Origin: Misgurnus anguillicaudatus
Lineage: Eukaryota > Chordata > Actinopteri > Cypriniformes > Cobitidae
DNA length: 64,000 nucleotides
Assembly (NCBI RefSeq): GCF_027580225.2
Contig: NC_073348.2
Coordinates: forward strand, 26,430,501-26,494,500
Direction of reading: 5' to 3'
Shown: in pieces, positions 1 through 12,761 of the stretch
Layout: each line of letters opens with the position of its first letter
Position numbering within the stretch: position 1 is the first letter of the stretch
The notes under the pieces: model-generated
The model's input: the letters and a program-made list of their open reading frames with translations, nothing else
Database searches by the model: none
Told to the model about the DNA's origin: nothing
Position numbers and translations under genes: made by a program

Positions 1-676
1 AGGCATAAGGGTCTTATCTAGCGAAACGATTGTCATTTTTGGCAAGAAAAATAAAAAATATGCACTTTTAAACCACAACTTATCGTATTCCTCCTGCTGT
101 GTGACAAGCCAGTGCGACCTTACGTAATATGCCATCACGTCAAGAGGTCACGGATGATGTATCGAAACTACGCCACCAGTTTTTATAAGTGTGGAGAAAG
201 AGGAGCGTTCCGACGTTGTTGTATGTGGAATGATACTAATTAATGTCGTTGTGTCTGTTTATTGTTTAAAATAATCCGCAAACGTGCGTTTTATATATGT
301 AACACGTGACCTTTCAACGTCGTTGCGCAATTACGTGAGGTCGCGCTGGCGCATCACGGGACCGGAGATGGACGAGAGGATGTGGTTAGAAAGTGCGTTT
401 TTTTTTTTCTTGCCAAAAATGACAATTGTTTTGCTAGATAAGACCCTTCTGCCTCATTTGGGATCGTTTAGAGTCCTTTGAAGCTGCGTTGAAACTGCAA
501 TTTTAAACTGCATTTAAACAGTTAAGTGTTGGGGTCCATTAAAGTCCATTAAAATGAGAAAAATCCTGGAATGTTTTCCTCAAAAAACATAATTTCTTCT
601 TGACTGAACAAAGAAAGACATCAACATTTTAGATGACATGGTGGTGAGTCAATTATCTGGATTTTTTTTCCTTTAA
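1..676 (-). mobile_element. Foldback DNA transposon, copy 1 (left end cut by window)
   Basis: Non-autonomous element with long terminal inverted repeats. Bases 1-60 match 31291-31350 and are the reverse complement of about 395-460. The outer right arm runs on to about 676 and mirrors the left end of the copy at 31052. The unique centre is inverted relative to that copy. No coding potential. The left terminal part lies before the window. It sits upstream of the first visible mtus2 exon, presumably in an mtus2 intron. Confidence 0.75.
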
Positions 677-1291
677 TGCAAAATCCGATATGTTGGTTCT
701 TTATGATTTCTTCTGAAGAGAAACTAAATAATGATCAGCTATAATGATGCACATAGCAGCTCAGTGAAGATGTCATAGCTGTGCTTTATTTTAAATAAAA
801 CATGACTATTAACTAGTCAGGACTCAAATGGTCTGTTTTACAGTATAAAGGTTTATAAAGTGAACCCATTGCTTTTTATGCTAGTAATCAAGATAAGGTA
901 ATTGACTTTAACATATGTGTAAAATGTTAATGGATTATGTGTATTTTACTTCAACTGTGAAATTTGTCATGGTCTGGTTATAGGGTATACAGTAAGTAGG
1001 ACTGTAAATTGGCATTCGTTGCGGATCATATTTCTCATATTTACGTTTCAATGAAACCAATTTGTTGAGGTATTTCCCCTGTTCAGTGTAAGTAAACCAG
1101 TTTGGTATAGAAATAGTGGTAAAGCTTTATGTAAATGGTTTACGGTTATTAAGCACACAGGACTCCCCGGGGTATCCTTACATTACAGATGCTATTTTAT
1201 CTACAGAGAGGGCTGTTGTGGTGTAAACTGAAACGAAATTGATTTTTTAACGCTTTCCCTTTCATTCACATTTACAACATTAGTTCTTCAG

Positions 1292-4200
1292 AGGCAGCAG
1301 AGAGCGACAGTAGCCGTCCGAGGTTCGAGCGTGCCGATTTTGCCTCGTACTGGCTCTCCAGGCCCGGAGAAGAATAAAGAAGAAGAGCAGAAGAGCGTAA
1401 AAGAGCAAGAGAAAGTGGAGAGGAATGAGGAACTGCAGCTTTTGCAGGGCCGCTGTGAAGATCAGGCAAGGCAGCTACAAGCTCTTCAGACTGAACTGAA
1501 GAAAACTAACAAGAGTCTGGAGGTCTTTGCGATCTGCACTCAACACTTTTGCCACAAGGTATTCAGTTCATATTTCTGTGGTCTAAAACTCACCCTGAAT
1601 TACAGACCTAGATCACTAGACTTAAGCCAACATTTTATTTTAAAGGTCCAGTGTGGGGTTTTTAGTGGCATCTAGGGGTTAGATTGCGAATTGCAACCAA
1701 CAGCATAGAGACTCTTATGGCGCTTTTCCATTGCATAGTACCCCACGGTTTGGTTTGGGTCAGGTGGGGTCAGCTCACCTCACTTTGACTTGGTAAGCTT
1801 TTCCATTGAGTTTAGTAACACTTTGGAGTGGGAGGAATATAGGCGTGTCGTTGTATTTGCGCTGCCTACATACTGGTGAGAGCGTCATTGTACATTCCCA
1901 TACATTCATTTATTTCTCAGTCCGCCACAAAAATAAAATTGATCACCAAAATAAATGTTTGCACATCGTGTTTATCACTACTTCTGTCTCACATGACAGT
2001 TTCTGTACAAACATCGTTGGCGTCGGTCGGCACGCTCCGCTTAGCCTCATTTAAGATGCATTAAAGCATATGCGGACGTGCACGTTTGCAAATGTGCTGC
2101 CACAAACTGCAAATCTAGAAAAAAACTGTGTTGGTGTTCCTGATTCTCAACCTGTGGATGTTTTTCATCGCCAAAAGGGAGTTTAGGAATAGGAACTTAC
2201 AACAAAGCACAGATGACAACATGTTTGCTTGAGACAGCGCAAGCTAGCATGAAGGTAAAGCTAATCTTTTATATTATAGGGATGATGCTGGTAGTGACGA
2301 TTCTCTCAGACCAATCATTGATCTACAATGGTTTCGCGTCACGTTTTGGTATCAGCTCAGGTCGCTTGGAACCCCAACCGAGGTGGTACTAAAAAAGTAT
2401 TGGGTACTACATACTGCATCCAGTGGAAAGCCCCCAAAAGTAAGCTGACCCAAACCAAACTGTGGGGTGCTAATCAATGAAAAAGCGCCAATAGAGAAGC
2501 TACGGTAGCTGGCACAGGACAAACACACCAACGTCTGAGACAACATCCCTGTCCCAAATGGCGCACTTCATGCGGACTTTCGGTCTCAGCTCGCTTAGTC
2601 TACGAATCTTCTTCTCTTCCTATTTCCGACGTGACGCTCGAGTCTGTCCCAAAATACGACTCTGATGCACCCTCGTGGACACACATCAAGAATTTGTCCG
2701 TTTAGGGCTACTGTAGAAACATGGCAGTGACTTCCATGTAAGGAGACCCACGGTGTATGGAGATAAAAACGGCTCATTCTAATGTAACAGTTTATTATTA
2801 TGTAATGTCTTTATATACCACTGATAATATAGTTATGTATTAAATTGCATTTCTGTCAAGAGATCCTTCTAAAAGTCCCACATTGCACCTTTAATATATC
2901 ACAAAATCAGCTTTTCAAAGCTTGGAAGGCTAGTTTAGTTTATAGCTAGTTATTACTATTTTTACTTTGTTTGACCTACATTCCAAATGTGCCTCTTGTA
3001 AATTGTGTTATTCGATTAGCAGATGTTTTCTATATATATCCTGATGCACAGGTAACTGCAGAGACAATCTCCCTTGAGTGACTGTAGTCAGGTGCTTTCC
3101 TCAAGGGCACGGCAACAGTTTGGTTTCCTAGAAACTCTATACCTGAGACCGAACCTGTGAACTGATCCATGTTATTATATCACAGCTATACTCATAATCA
3201 ATCAATCACAAAGTATTGTGATTACTTTTCATAAAAGATGCATTTAGTGGCCAGATGGTGCAGTTACGACATCTACCAGCAGGGGTGAACTGTGTTATGC
3301 TAACCCAGCCAAACCCCTGACCCTTTGGTTGGCAAACAGACTCACGGAAGATGGGAAAAGCTTTTAGGAAGATGGTGCCCTCTGCTGGTCATTATAAAAA
3401 ATGGCCAATTATAGTGTATCATTCAACAGCTGCCACTGTTGCATCATGTTGTTTTTCACTGCAATTCAGTTAAATAAGATAAAATAAATACACATAAGAA
3501 AATAAAATGTAAGTAATATTAGATCTATTAAGTAGTGTGCGTTTTATGCGTGGAGAGGTAGGCCTATATTGTGTTTTCCTTGGGATTAAACCCAAAACCT
3601 TTGTGCTGCTAATGCTATAGCTTTTAACATGCATTAACGGTCCCTTCACAATTCTACATTTTATTTTATTTTGTGTGGAGTGCTTGGATTGATGAGGATA
3701 AATATATATATATATATATATATGTGTGTTGTTATTTCAGAGTGAAGATGCTGAGGAGAAGAAACAACAGTTGTCCTGGGAACTCAGCAGGATTCAGCAG
3801 GAAGTGGGTGAGTCGTGTGAGTTTAATGCTGTATGTGCCCAGTCTTCATTAGCATAGGTTTCAGTGAAATTCTGCTCTCCTCTCATATTTCCCAGCTTTT
3901 AACGCGGCTCGCTGGGAGCGTCTGCAGAAGGAAAAGATAGACCTGGAGGAGTGTTTCGAGAGGGAGCTCAGAGAGTTGCAGGTCCAGCAGGAGTCTGAAC
4001 TTGCCACCTTAGAGGAGAACCTAAGAACGCGTCACGCGTCAGACAGGGATCACCTCAAGGCCGAACATCAGTCGGAGGTGGAGGAGATTCGCACCCAGCA
4101 CCAGGAACAGGTCGGGTCTCCTGGGATTCATGGGAAATGCTAATTTATCTATGAACTCTGTATTAGTAAATTGAGGCTCATCCTCAGTACATATTTTTTG

Positions 4201-7200
4201 TTTGTTTTGGTTTGTGTATAGGTCGAGGAGTTGACTGCCAACCATGAGGCTGCCCTGGAGGATCTAAAGACCATGCATAACATCACCATGGCAACACTGC
4301 AAGAGGAGCATGCCAGGACAATGAGAGGTAAGAGTCTAATTTGTTGTATCACTACTAATCCAGAGATGTGAACTCTAACTTGAATTACATACATTTTATT
4401 TCTTTAATTTCTTTTTAGATTTAAGAAAAGCCCACGAGCAGCAAAAAGCCAGTTTAGAAGAGGATTTTGAGGAACTGCGCCTCTCCCTTCAGGTGATTCG
4501 TTAATTTTTTTTTCGACTTACCATATCAATTAAAGGGGACATTCACAAGATTTTTTAAAGATGTAAAATAAATCTTTGGTGTCCCCAGAGTACATATGTA
4601 AAGTTTTAGCTCAAAATACCACATAGATAATTTATTGTAACATGTTAAAATTGCCACTTTGTAGGTGTGAGCAAAAATGTGCCGTTTTGGGGTGTGTCCT
4701 TTAAAATGCAAATGAGCTGATCTATGCACTAAATGGCAGTGATGTGTTTGGATAGTGCAGATTAAGAGGCGATATTTTCCCCTTCTGACATCACAAGGAG
4801 AGCCCAATTTCAATTAACTATTTTTTCACATGCTTGCAGAGAATGGTTTACCAAAACTAAGTTACTGGGTTGATCTTTTTCACAATTTCTATGTTGATAA
4901 AAGCACTGGGGACCCAATTATAGCACTTAAACATTTAAAGGTGACATAGAATGATTGAACGGGGTATTTATCCTTGTTCTGTGATGTGACATGTAGACAA
5001 ATTTTTTTTTTTTTTGGGGTCTGTAATGCCTTAGAAGCTTCCTAAAAACCTCTCAGATAGCTCTATTAGGGTGGGGGATTTTAAACAAGTGGTTTTGCAC
5101 CTATTTGGCTCCCCCTACTGGCTTAACTTATAATCTCATCACTGATTGGCTGACTTTGCTGCCACTCTAAAAATGTAGCCAATTATTTTAAAGTGGAGGT
5201 GCAGTGAGATGCCTGTGATGTCATAAGCATCAGTTTTTCTGATTGGGCTGTTTTCTGGCTGACATTTCTAAAAGAGGAATTTCTATGAGACTGAGATGTT
5301 TAGCAAGTCTAGCACTTTTTGTATGTTCGTGAATGCGGGTAGACTACCATTATTCAGTAAAGACAAGGTAAAATGGTTTTTCAATCTCTGTCCCCTTTAA
5401 AAAAGTCAGATTTTCATGATATGTCCCCTTTAAAGTATTTAAAGGTGTTTTGTTTCTCATCCATGTGGCTTTATTACTAACACTACTGGCTCTCTCAGGA
5501 CCAGGTGGACACGCTGACATTTCAGAACCGAACCCTGAAGGACAAAGCCAAGCGTTTTGAGGAGGCACTGAGGAAGAGCACAGATGAGCAGATTGTGGTA
5601 CATGTCTCTAAAACACACACATGTGCATGCATATATAAAATAATACAAAAACATACAGACACTATAGCACATATAAAACTATATACAGGATGCCCTGGCG
5701 CCATATCAGCATATTGAAGAAGACCTAAAGAGTTTAAAGGAAGTTCTGGAGATGAAGAACCAGCAAATTCATGACCAGGAGAAGAAGATCTGCCAGCTGG
5801 AGAAAGTGGTAAGCTCAAAATGAAAAGGTGTGCAGGTTTGCTGTACTTCTACAGAGCCACTTTTGTGATTTAATCAAGCACTTCCTAATTCATTTCTATA
5901 TATTGTAAATATTGAATTTGCACTACTGTGTATAAAAGTTGATTCACTTTGATTGGGACGCTCCATTATTTATCAATTTCTATTTTTAAAACCCCATTTC
6001 GTTCATCTACTATTGATGTTATATTATTTATGATTTTGAAATAGTACCAACACGTCCATTTTAAACCCCTTTTACTATTTAAGCTTTAAAATTTTATGAA
6101 TTCTTATTGTTCAGTCCACAACCCATTTCAATACAGTGTTGTCCAGGGAGGTTTGTATAAGAATTTAATGTTGAGTTCTGTCTTGATCCTTCGAGCAGGC
6201 CCAAAAGAACCTGCACCTGGAGGAGAGGGTCCAGGTGCTTCAACAGCAGAATGAAGACCTGATGGCCCGCATCGACCGACACCTTGCGGTGTCAAGGTAA
6301 CACCCTGACCCAACCTTATTATATTACCAAATACACAATATATGATTTGTATTGTCTTTGTATATTAACTCTTTCCCTGCCAGCTTTAAAAAAAGTTGAA
6401 TGCCTTGCATTTTATTCTTTAAATATATAAACATGCAATATATAATACAAATGAAAGAACAGACCCTCTGCTTTTAAATGAAAGAGTCTCATTCTATCTA
6501 TCTTTGTTCTCTTTTTATTACCTCTCAAAAATGTGTCGTTTTTTAAAAATATCCAATTTTGAAAAAAAGCTGAGATAATTGCATTTTTGTAAAGGATTTT
6601 TGTTAAAAATCAGATTCAGAGTGATGATCAAAACATACACAGTAGAGGTCTTCACGGGTCCACTTAGATCCGAAAACCCGAGGTCCGACCCGAGACCCGA
6701 TCGGGTTCGGGTCTAAAAGTTTCACATGTGCCTCGGACACGGGTACAATAATAGCGGCATCGGGTCTTGGGTAATTTAAAAATGAATGTGTTTTTTCTGA
6801 ACGGACCCGAGAAGACCCGAACTCTCTCGCCTGTGTGCGTCATTGTCCTTTTCAAACCTCTCATCTGTTTGCCAAGAGCGCTTGCGACATTGTGTGGTTG
6901 TCGGAAGGTTCATTTTCGTTGAGACAAACATGTCAGTCAATTATAAATGTACATTTTAGCGGTTACGTTGGTGTCGTTGTCAGATAACAAAGTAAAACGA
7001 ATGGAGCAGCTCGCCAAATTGGTTGCAAGGCCACCGGAGTTTCTTTCTGTCTGACTGCTGCGCGTGGGTCTGCAGAATGCACACACGTCAGTGCCGTTTA
7101 CATTCGGTTTAAAAAAATGTTTTCACTAGTTCGGGTCGGACTCGGGTCTAATTTTCTCGGGTTTGTCTCGGGTCGGGTCTTTCTTTAAAAAAAATGTATT

Positions 7201-9089
7201 TATGCACGTCGGGTTCGGGTATGAAGTGATTCGGGTCATTTCGGGTTGGGTACATTTCTTTGGACCCGAGAAGACCTCTAATACACAGAGCATTTACTGT
7301 TTTTGAATGCGTATATGCTTTAGTGTTTTATAAGTTGTGTAAGAGCACCACCTAGTGGATAATAGCGAAAATACGGATTGCCTTAAAAACTCGTCATTGG
7401 CATGGAAGCGTTTTCTCTTAAAGTGCACCCATTTCATTGCCAAAAACAACGTTATTTTGTGTATCTGGTATAATACAATGTGTTAATACAATATGTATTT
7501 TCCACATACCGTACATTTTTGTAGCTCCAGATATCCTGCCTTCCTCAAAACTTTGATGTTGTACAAAACTCACCGATCTGAAAAGCGCTGTGTCCCTGAT
7601 TGGCCAGCTAAACTGTACGTTGTGATCGGCCTGAATACTTCTGATGTCAGCCAGAAATGTGACGCTCCTTACCATGTTTGAAAGATTCGCTCACAATGCA
7701 ATGCTAAGTAAGGGATAATGTAGAGGCAGCCGGTAGTTATTGGGAAATAAGCCCCGACAGTGTGATCAGGACCCGACGCGAAGCGGAGGGTCTTGTATCA
7801 CACTGAAGGGGCTTATTTCCCAATAACTACCGGCTGCCTCTACATTATCCCGCTTATTACACGGCTGCTTGCCACATAAGAAAAAAAAACTGGACATGAA
7901 TATGAATTTGAAACATTTTATTGGCATATTTGTTTTAAATTAACATTTTTATCCTTCCGCGAAACTTTGCACAGATGCATAAAATGATCGCAATACCTTA
8001 TTAAGATCCTCTGCTTCATACTTGTCTCCATTTTTTCTCTTTTAGCCAGTCTTTGAGAAGTTTTAATGCCCATTCAGTATTTTTTTGTGTGTCAAGTTCA
8101 GTCTCAGTAAGCTGTCTGTGTGTTGTCGTGGTTGTCCATAGTGTTTGTCACAAGATGGCGCCAAACAAACAGTAATCTTTATTGATCTTTATTGGCGCAG
8201 AGCGATTTTACTCGTGCAAGTAGTCCGGTTATGCGTTATTATTTTGGAGCGGTTATTATTCGAAAAGAACGAACCTGCAAATTTCTCAACTGACCAATCA
8301 GAATCAAGCATTCCAGAGAGCCGTGTAATAAAAGGAGTTAACTTACAGGCTGTGAGACAAAGCTGGAGGAATTATGATAATGTCGTCATGTCCAACAGGG
8401 ACAGGAAGTAAACTGTTGCCTACAATCCGTGTGGTTGTTGCAGTCCAAGAAAAGAGATTTACGTTGAAAACGATAACTTGCGTCATTGTTTATTTCATTT
8501 TGCATATCGTTAACATGTACTAATACACACATACACACCCAAAGAAATGTATAATCGGACCATAGTTGCCATTTAATTATTGAGATAACTTGTCAGTGGT
8601 GGGGAAAGAGTTAAATGCTGACATTTCATGTGAGACAGATGTATCAGCATACAGTCTGGTCCGCATATATTTCGGAGCCCTCCAGTGTGTCGTCTAATGC
8701 ATCTCAAACAACATCCAACATCCTTCCTGTCATCTTGTCTTTCCAGACAACTGTCTGAGGAGAACGCTAACCTTCAGGGGTACGTGGAGAAGGAGACCAA
8801 CGAGAAGAAGCGGCTAAGCCGCAACAACGACGAGCTTCTCTGGCTTCTCCAGACGAGTCCTCACCTATCGCCCTCATCTTCCCCGATCCACAGAGCCTTC
8901 TTTCCAGGCCCTGACATCCCCCCCTACCCTTATTCTCCAGGCCCTGGTACCCCCACACACTCCGGTTCCCCTGGTCCCTGTACCCCCACTCATCGGGTGA
9001 CGTCTCCAGGAACATCCACCCTCAGAGGTTCTCCAGCAGCACGTTCTTCGCCCGCTCGAACCCCAAATGCCAATATTTTACCCAGATAA
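1292..9089 (+). CDS. mtus2: mtus2, microtubule-associated tumour suppressor candidate 2 (C-terminal coiled-coil half, 5' end outside window)
   Basis: Nine coding exons joined by GT-AG sites and phase: 1292-1558, 3741-3807, 3896-4110, 4222-4327, 4419-4492, 5499-5597, 5689-5808, 6199-6296 and 8747-9089 (stop TAA 9087-9089). They give 462 codons plus stop with no frame break. The protein is charged and heptad-rich almost throughout (a long coiled coil), with motifs typical of MTUS2 such as [27 protein letters not shown] and [11 protein letters not shown]. It ends in a Pro/Ser/Thr-rich tail of about 80 residues with repeated SPG/TP steps, longer than I recall for mammalian MTUS2. MTUS2 (TIP150/CAZIP) tracks microtubule plus ends and binds EB1 and MCAK. 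The first exon here starts at a splice acceptor, so the large N-terminal part lies upstream. Wording matches MTUS2 better than MTUS1, and the slc46a3 neighbour agrees, since MTUS2 and SLC46A3 are adjacent in human 13q12. The donor after 4110 (GTCGGG) is weak. Confidence 0.92.
1644..2893 (-). mobile_element. MITE family G, copy 1, split by another insertion
   Basis: The two ends carry the family termini (AAAGGTCCAGTGTGG at the left, CACATTGCACCTTTA at the right), matching the uninterrupted copy at 57581-57932 in reverse orientation. The left piece (to about 1710) and right piece (from about 2497) are contiguous in the intact copy, so an independent element inserted between them. Intronic in mtus2. 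Confidence 0.75.
1711..2496. mobile_element. MITE nested inside MITE G
   Basis: Terminal inverted repeats of about 40 bp: GGCGCTTTTCCATTG...TACCCCA on the left is mirrored by TGGGGTGCTAATCAATG...AAAAAGCGCC on the right. Flanking repeats of CATAGAG/ATAGAG suggest a short target duplication. No ORF of transposase type. Intron 1 of the visible mtus2 gene. Confidence 0.7.
3540..3625 (-). repeat. SINE-like fragment (tRNA-derived B-box region, reverse)
   Basis: Read on the minus strand, the sequence contains GCAGCACAAAGG followed by GGTTTTGGGTTTAATCCC. This is the usual arrangement of a tRNA-derived fish SINE head with its internal promoter B box. Too short and diverged to name. Intronic in mtus2. 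Confidence 0.4.
3700..3723. repeat. (AT)n microsatellite
   Basis: About 12 AT units lie 17 bp upstream of the acceptor of the mtus2 exon at 3741. Confidence 0.9.
4532..5433. mobile_element. Two adjacent fish MITE remnants in an mtus2 intron
   Basis: The first starts with AAAGGGGACATTCACAAG at 4532 and runs to about 4930; its right terminus is degraded. The second, 4937-5433, has the mirrored termini AAAGGTGACATAGAATG and CATGATATGTCCCCTTT. Neither has coding capacity. Together they fill most of the intron between the exons ending at 4492 and starting at 5499. Confidence 0.6.
6643..7280. mobile_element. hAT-like MITE with perfect 8 bp target duplication
   Basis: Ends TAGAGGTCTTC and GAAGACCTCTA are exact inverted repeats. 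Further inside, GGACCCGA-type sequence continues the palindrome. The flanks ATACACAG (6635-6642) and ATACACAG (7281-7288) are a perfect 8 bp target-site duplication, as hAT elements make. No transposase ORF. Lies in the last mtus2 intron. Confidence 0.85.
7700..8400. mobile_element. Non-autonomous DNA transposon remnant with strong internal hairpin
   Basis: 7712-7851 is a near-perfect inverted repeat (arms of about 65 bp) with a GC-rich loop. About 430 bp further on, a segment ending CCGTGTAATAA (near 8334) resembles the usual far end of this fish repeat type, and CCGCTTATTACACGG at 7850-7864 mirrors it. The outer limits are approximate. Last mtus2 intron. Confidence 0.5.
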
Positions 9090-11533
9090 GCTAAAGTGAT
9101 TCATCAATGTATTCGTTTTGGTGCATTGTTGATGATCTTCTTTGTTTAAGAGATGATTACGGTTCATATTTTATATATATTATATTTATATAGATTCCCG
9201 TCGACTACCAACTGCCAGACAAAGAAGAAACAACTTCACTGATCTCTTTGACTTCAAGCCACAAAAATGTCTCTCCGTCTTTAGAGATGAATTTCGATGA
9301 ATTTGAATTTTGTTATTAACTCAAAGCACTGCTTCAGAATGAATGAGAGTACTTTACATATAACTGTATAGCACGTACTACATGAGAACTCTAATACTCG
9401 AATACAACAAAAGCACTTTACGTTTCTGCTAAATATTCTTCCTACAGATAAATGCACCAGCATTTTGTGGATTTGGTTTAGCTTTCTATTCTAATTCTCC
9501 CAATGTTCCTGTAGTTTAGTCCAGAATGTTTCATATTGTCTAAACATGCTGCAGTTACAGGACCATACAGCTGGCAGCTGTGCATCACAATATCCCAGCT
9601 AAGCAAGTCTCTTGCTTGTTTTAAGTGCTGACGTGGTTTTGATAAGGCCCTGATGATTCACCACAAGGGCTGACTTTTCAGGCTTTGATTCACTACAGCA
9701 AATTGTACATTTTTGCTAGACGAAAATTTTAAGCATCAAGTCTGTTTGTTCTATCTACTGTATGTAACTCAAGCCACTGAGGTTAACGTCTTATATTTAT
9801 ATTTATCAGACAAAAGCAAGTGCATGACTAACGTAACAGAGAGATCCAGGACATGGTAAGAGACCGACTACAGGAAATGTTGTAAATTATCGTCTAATTT
9901 TTATTTGTTATTTATCATAATGAACATTTTGCTACTTAATGTGCATGTGATGTAAGTCTTCCATTCTTATTGTGAAACGTAGGATAGTTGTCATGGATTG
10001 GAAGTGATGGCCTCCACCTCCAATGTTTGAGGTAAAAAATTAACCCATACGTGTAAACATAACTCTACACCTCACGTTACACCTGTAAGAAATCCTACAA
10101 GGTGTGTTAAGTGTGCGTTACAGGTGAGAAATGGTTTTACAGAGGTACACTTTTAAAATGGGTTGGGTCAAAAAAGGAACAAACCCAATTTAACTAATGC
10201 TGGGTTGTTTTAATCCAAAATGATGGGTTGTTTTTATTAAACCTTTTGACCCAGAGCTGGTTGAAAATATCCCAGCGTTTTTATAGTGTAGACAGGTGTA
10301 GGTTTGGAGTAATTTAAGCTATCTTTCTAGTAATGCTGGTTAACCCTTGTATTACCTCTGTGGAGTGTAGCATAACCTAGAGAAAGTTTCTCTCTTTAGA
10401 TGAACTAGAAAGGAATGTAACTGTTTCTTTAAATGATGTGTGAAAAAGTTCAGGGAAATTGTTTTACGCTGTCTCAAAGGCAGTTCTCATTTTCTTAATA
10501 CTGAAATATTTGAAAAAGCAGAAATCGCATAAAGTCATTCCTAATGCAATGTGGGTTTTGATATTTCAAAGTAAAGAGATGTTTTTTATTTTTTGGAAAA
10601 TTGGTTTGTGTGTTTGTTTTTACAAATTATACATCTTTCAACGCTCAACCTTTCAATCTTCGAAAACTTTTGATACAGATATCTTAAAAGCTAAATTTTG
10701 TAAACTCTTTACTGATGTTTTTTCTATAGTATTATCAGTTGGTGCTTGTACAGGGTATCGTACAACTATCTGCTATGTAAGACCAGCTATTTACGGAAAA
10801 GTGCTGTTTGCAGTCCACACGTTATTTATGTTAAGTAGTTTATTTATTTGGTACACAACTGTTGAATGAAAAAAAATATTAATATTGTTACTGTGAATTT
10901 TTACTTTGAAGTTTATATTTTTGAAGCATTCATTTTTATTTAAATAATGTAGCTTTACTTTCAAAATTACAGTTTGCATTTACTTTGCTCTGTCACTGTG
11001 ATATAAATGGTTCATCTGTGTTATCAGTCCATTTTTGCTACTCTGGCACATATGTTTGGATGTTTAAAGCACAATAACATTATATTAAAATATTCAAGCA
11101 CCTTACATTTTTTAATATTTTTAAACACTTTTATTCAAATGAACAACAAACACACATTAGCATACAATAGTGTTACTATAAGGTTTTTAAAATGTTTTTG
11201 TTAGTCTTGAATTTATAGTTTAAAAAATAACTATGGATTTGTTTTAAGGTTGTGTCTTTGCTTTCCGTGCAAAGTAGCAAAAATGGTTCACATCAAAATA
11301 CTGCGCTTATACAAAAAAACGTATATTATTACAGGAGACTAAAACTATTATCTTAAATCGTAAGAAATCTTTTCAGAATGAGTAAAACCCAATTATTTTT
11401 AAAAATTAAAACACTTTATTTATTTTCAACTTTAAAAAGTAAGTCACCTGGTATAGCCTTCAAATTTTCTAGTTCTTTCAACTTAAAAATATTAGTTGAC
11501 AAAAATGTGTATGAATGTGTATGAAGTTGAATT

Positions 11534-12143
11534 AAAGGAAAACACCACCGTTTTTCGGTATTTTACTATGTTCTTGCCTCAATACATCTATATATTTTTT
11601 CAATGCGTGCACTTGGTCTTGGTGCGGCGTGTCGTGGACGTGTTGGCATTTAGCCTGGCCCCATTCGTTCCTTGGGATCCAAATTCCTTAGGATGAATTT
11701 AGAGGCCACAAAACACTTCCATGTTTTCCCTATTTAAAGACTGTTACATGAGTAACGAGTAAGTATGGTGGCACAAAATACAACGTGGCGATTTTTTAAG
11801 TGGATAAAAAATGAGAACTATATTGTATGGTGGAAAAAGCACTTAGTTTGCAGCACTTTTTTATCCGCTTAAAAAATATGTTTTGTTTTGTGATACCATG
11901 CTTACTCGTGTAACTACTCATGTAACAGTCTTTAAATGGGGAGAGCATGGAGGTGTTTGGTGGCTTCTGGATTCATCCCTGTTTGGACCTAGGGAATGAA
12001 TGGGGCTAGGCTAAATGCTAGCACATTCGCGACGCGCTGTGCGGGGATTATGTGCATGCATTGAAGGAAGGTAGTGATGTATTAATTTGTCTAGGTTGAG
12101 GTGAGAGTATGGTAAACTGTTGAAAAAGGTGGTGTTTTCCTTT
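11534..12143. mobile_element. MITE family I, copy 1
   Basis: Starts AAAGGAAAACACCACCG and ends GGTGGTGTTTTCCTTT, mirrored over about 20 bp and then more loosely over both halves: the TTGCATGC and CACAAAATAC regions and the two GTAACAGTCTTTAAA blocks. A second, left-truncated copy lies at 20983-21492. Confidence 0.75.
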
Positions 12144-12188
12144 AAGAAAACCATGTAACTTGCTTTTTAGGTTGAACCAACTTACAGT

Positions 12189-12364
12189 ACACTGTAAAAG
12201 GTGAAAAGTTGGATCAACTTAAAAAAAATACTACAATTGGTAACACCTCAAAAAGTTAGTTTTTCAATAACATATAAGTTGAAAAAAACTTTTTAAAAAA
12301 TGTTGGTGTTACCAATTAAAGTTATTTTTTGTGAGTTGATCCAACTTTTCACTTTTTATAGTGT
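12189..12364. mobile_element. Short palindromic MITE (ACACTG...CAGTGT type)
   Basis: 176 bp fully mirrored element. AAAAGTTGGATCAACTT on the left pairs with GAGTTGATCCAACTTTTC on the right, and the ends are ACACTGT and ATAGTGT. Would fold into one long RNA hairpin. Intergenic. Confidence 0.75.
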
Positions 12365-12553
12365 ATGTACGTACAGTAATCCAGGCTGGTTTTTCCAGCA
12401 TTCTGCAATCGAATACTTGCATTCTTTATATGTTTATGTCTCAACCAAAACCTCAGCAACCTCAATTTAAGGATGTTATTTCTGCACTTGCTATGGTTTT
12501 TAACAAAGTACACTGTCATTGTAACAATTCTATGGTTACAGTTAAGAGTTACC

Positions 12554-12761
12554 ACACTGTAAAAAATTAGCTGTAATTTTGCAGCTGGTTGCCAGTAACT
12601 TACTGTAGACGATAAAGACGTAAAATTTGTAATGTTCATTTAACTTTGAACAAATTGTTGCCAGTAAATAACATAAATGTAAAATCTACAGTAAGTTACT
12701 GGCAGCTAGTTGCCAGTAATACCCAATAATACTGTAATTTCTACAGAAATATTTTACAGTG
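12554..12761. mobile_element. Short palindromic MITE (CACTGTAAAA...TTTTACAGTG)
   Basis: Mirrored element with inner arms GTAACTTACTGTAGA and CTACAGTAAGTTACTGG and outer ends CACTGTAAAA and TTTTACAGTG. Intergenic, about 190 bp after the preceding MITE of a similar type. Confidence 0.7.

Noticed and set aside
10459..10869. 136-residue open frame on the plus strand
   Set aside because: AT-rich, dominated by Phe/Leu/Ile/Lys, no family resemblance, no splice context; likely chance frame in the mtus2 3' region.
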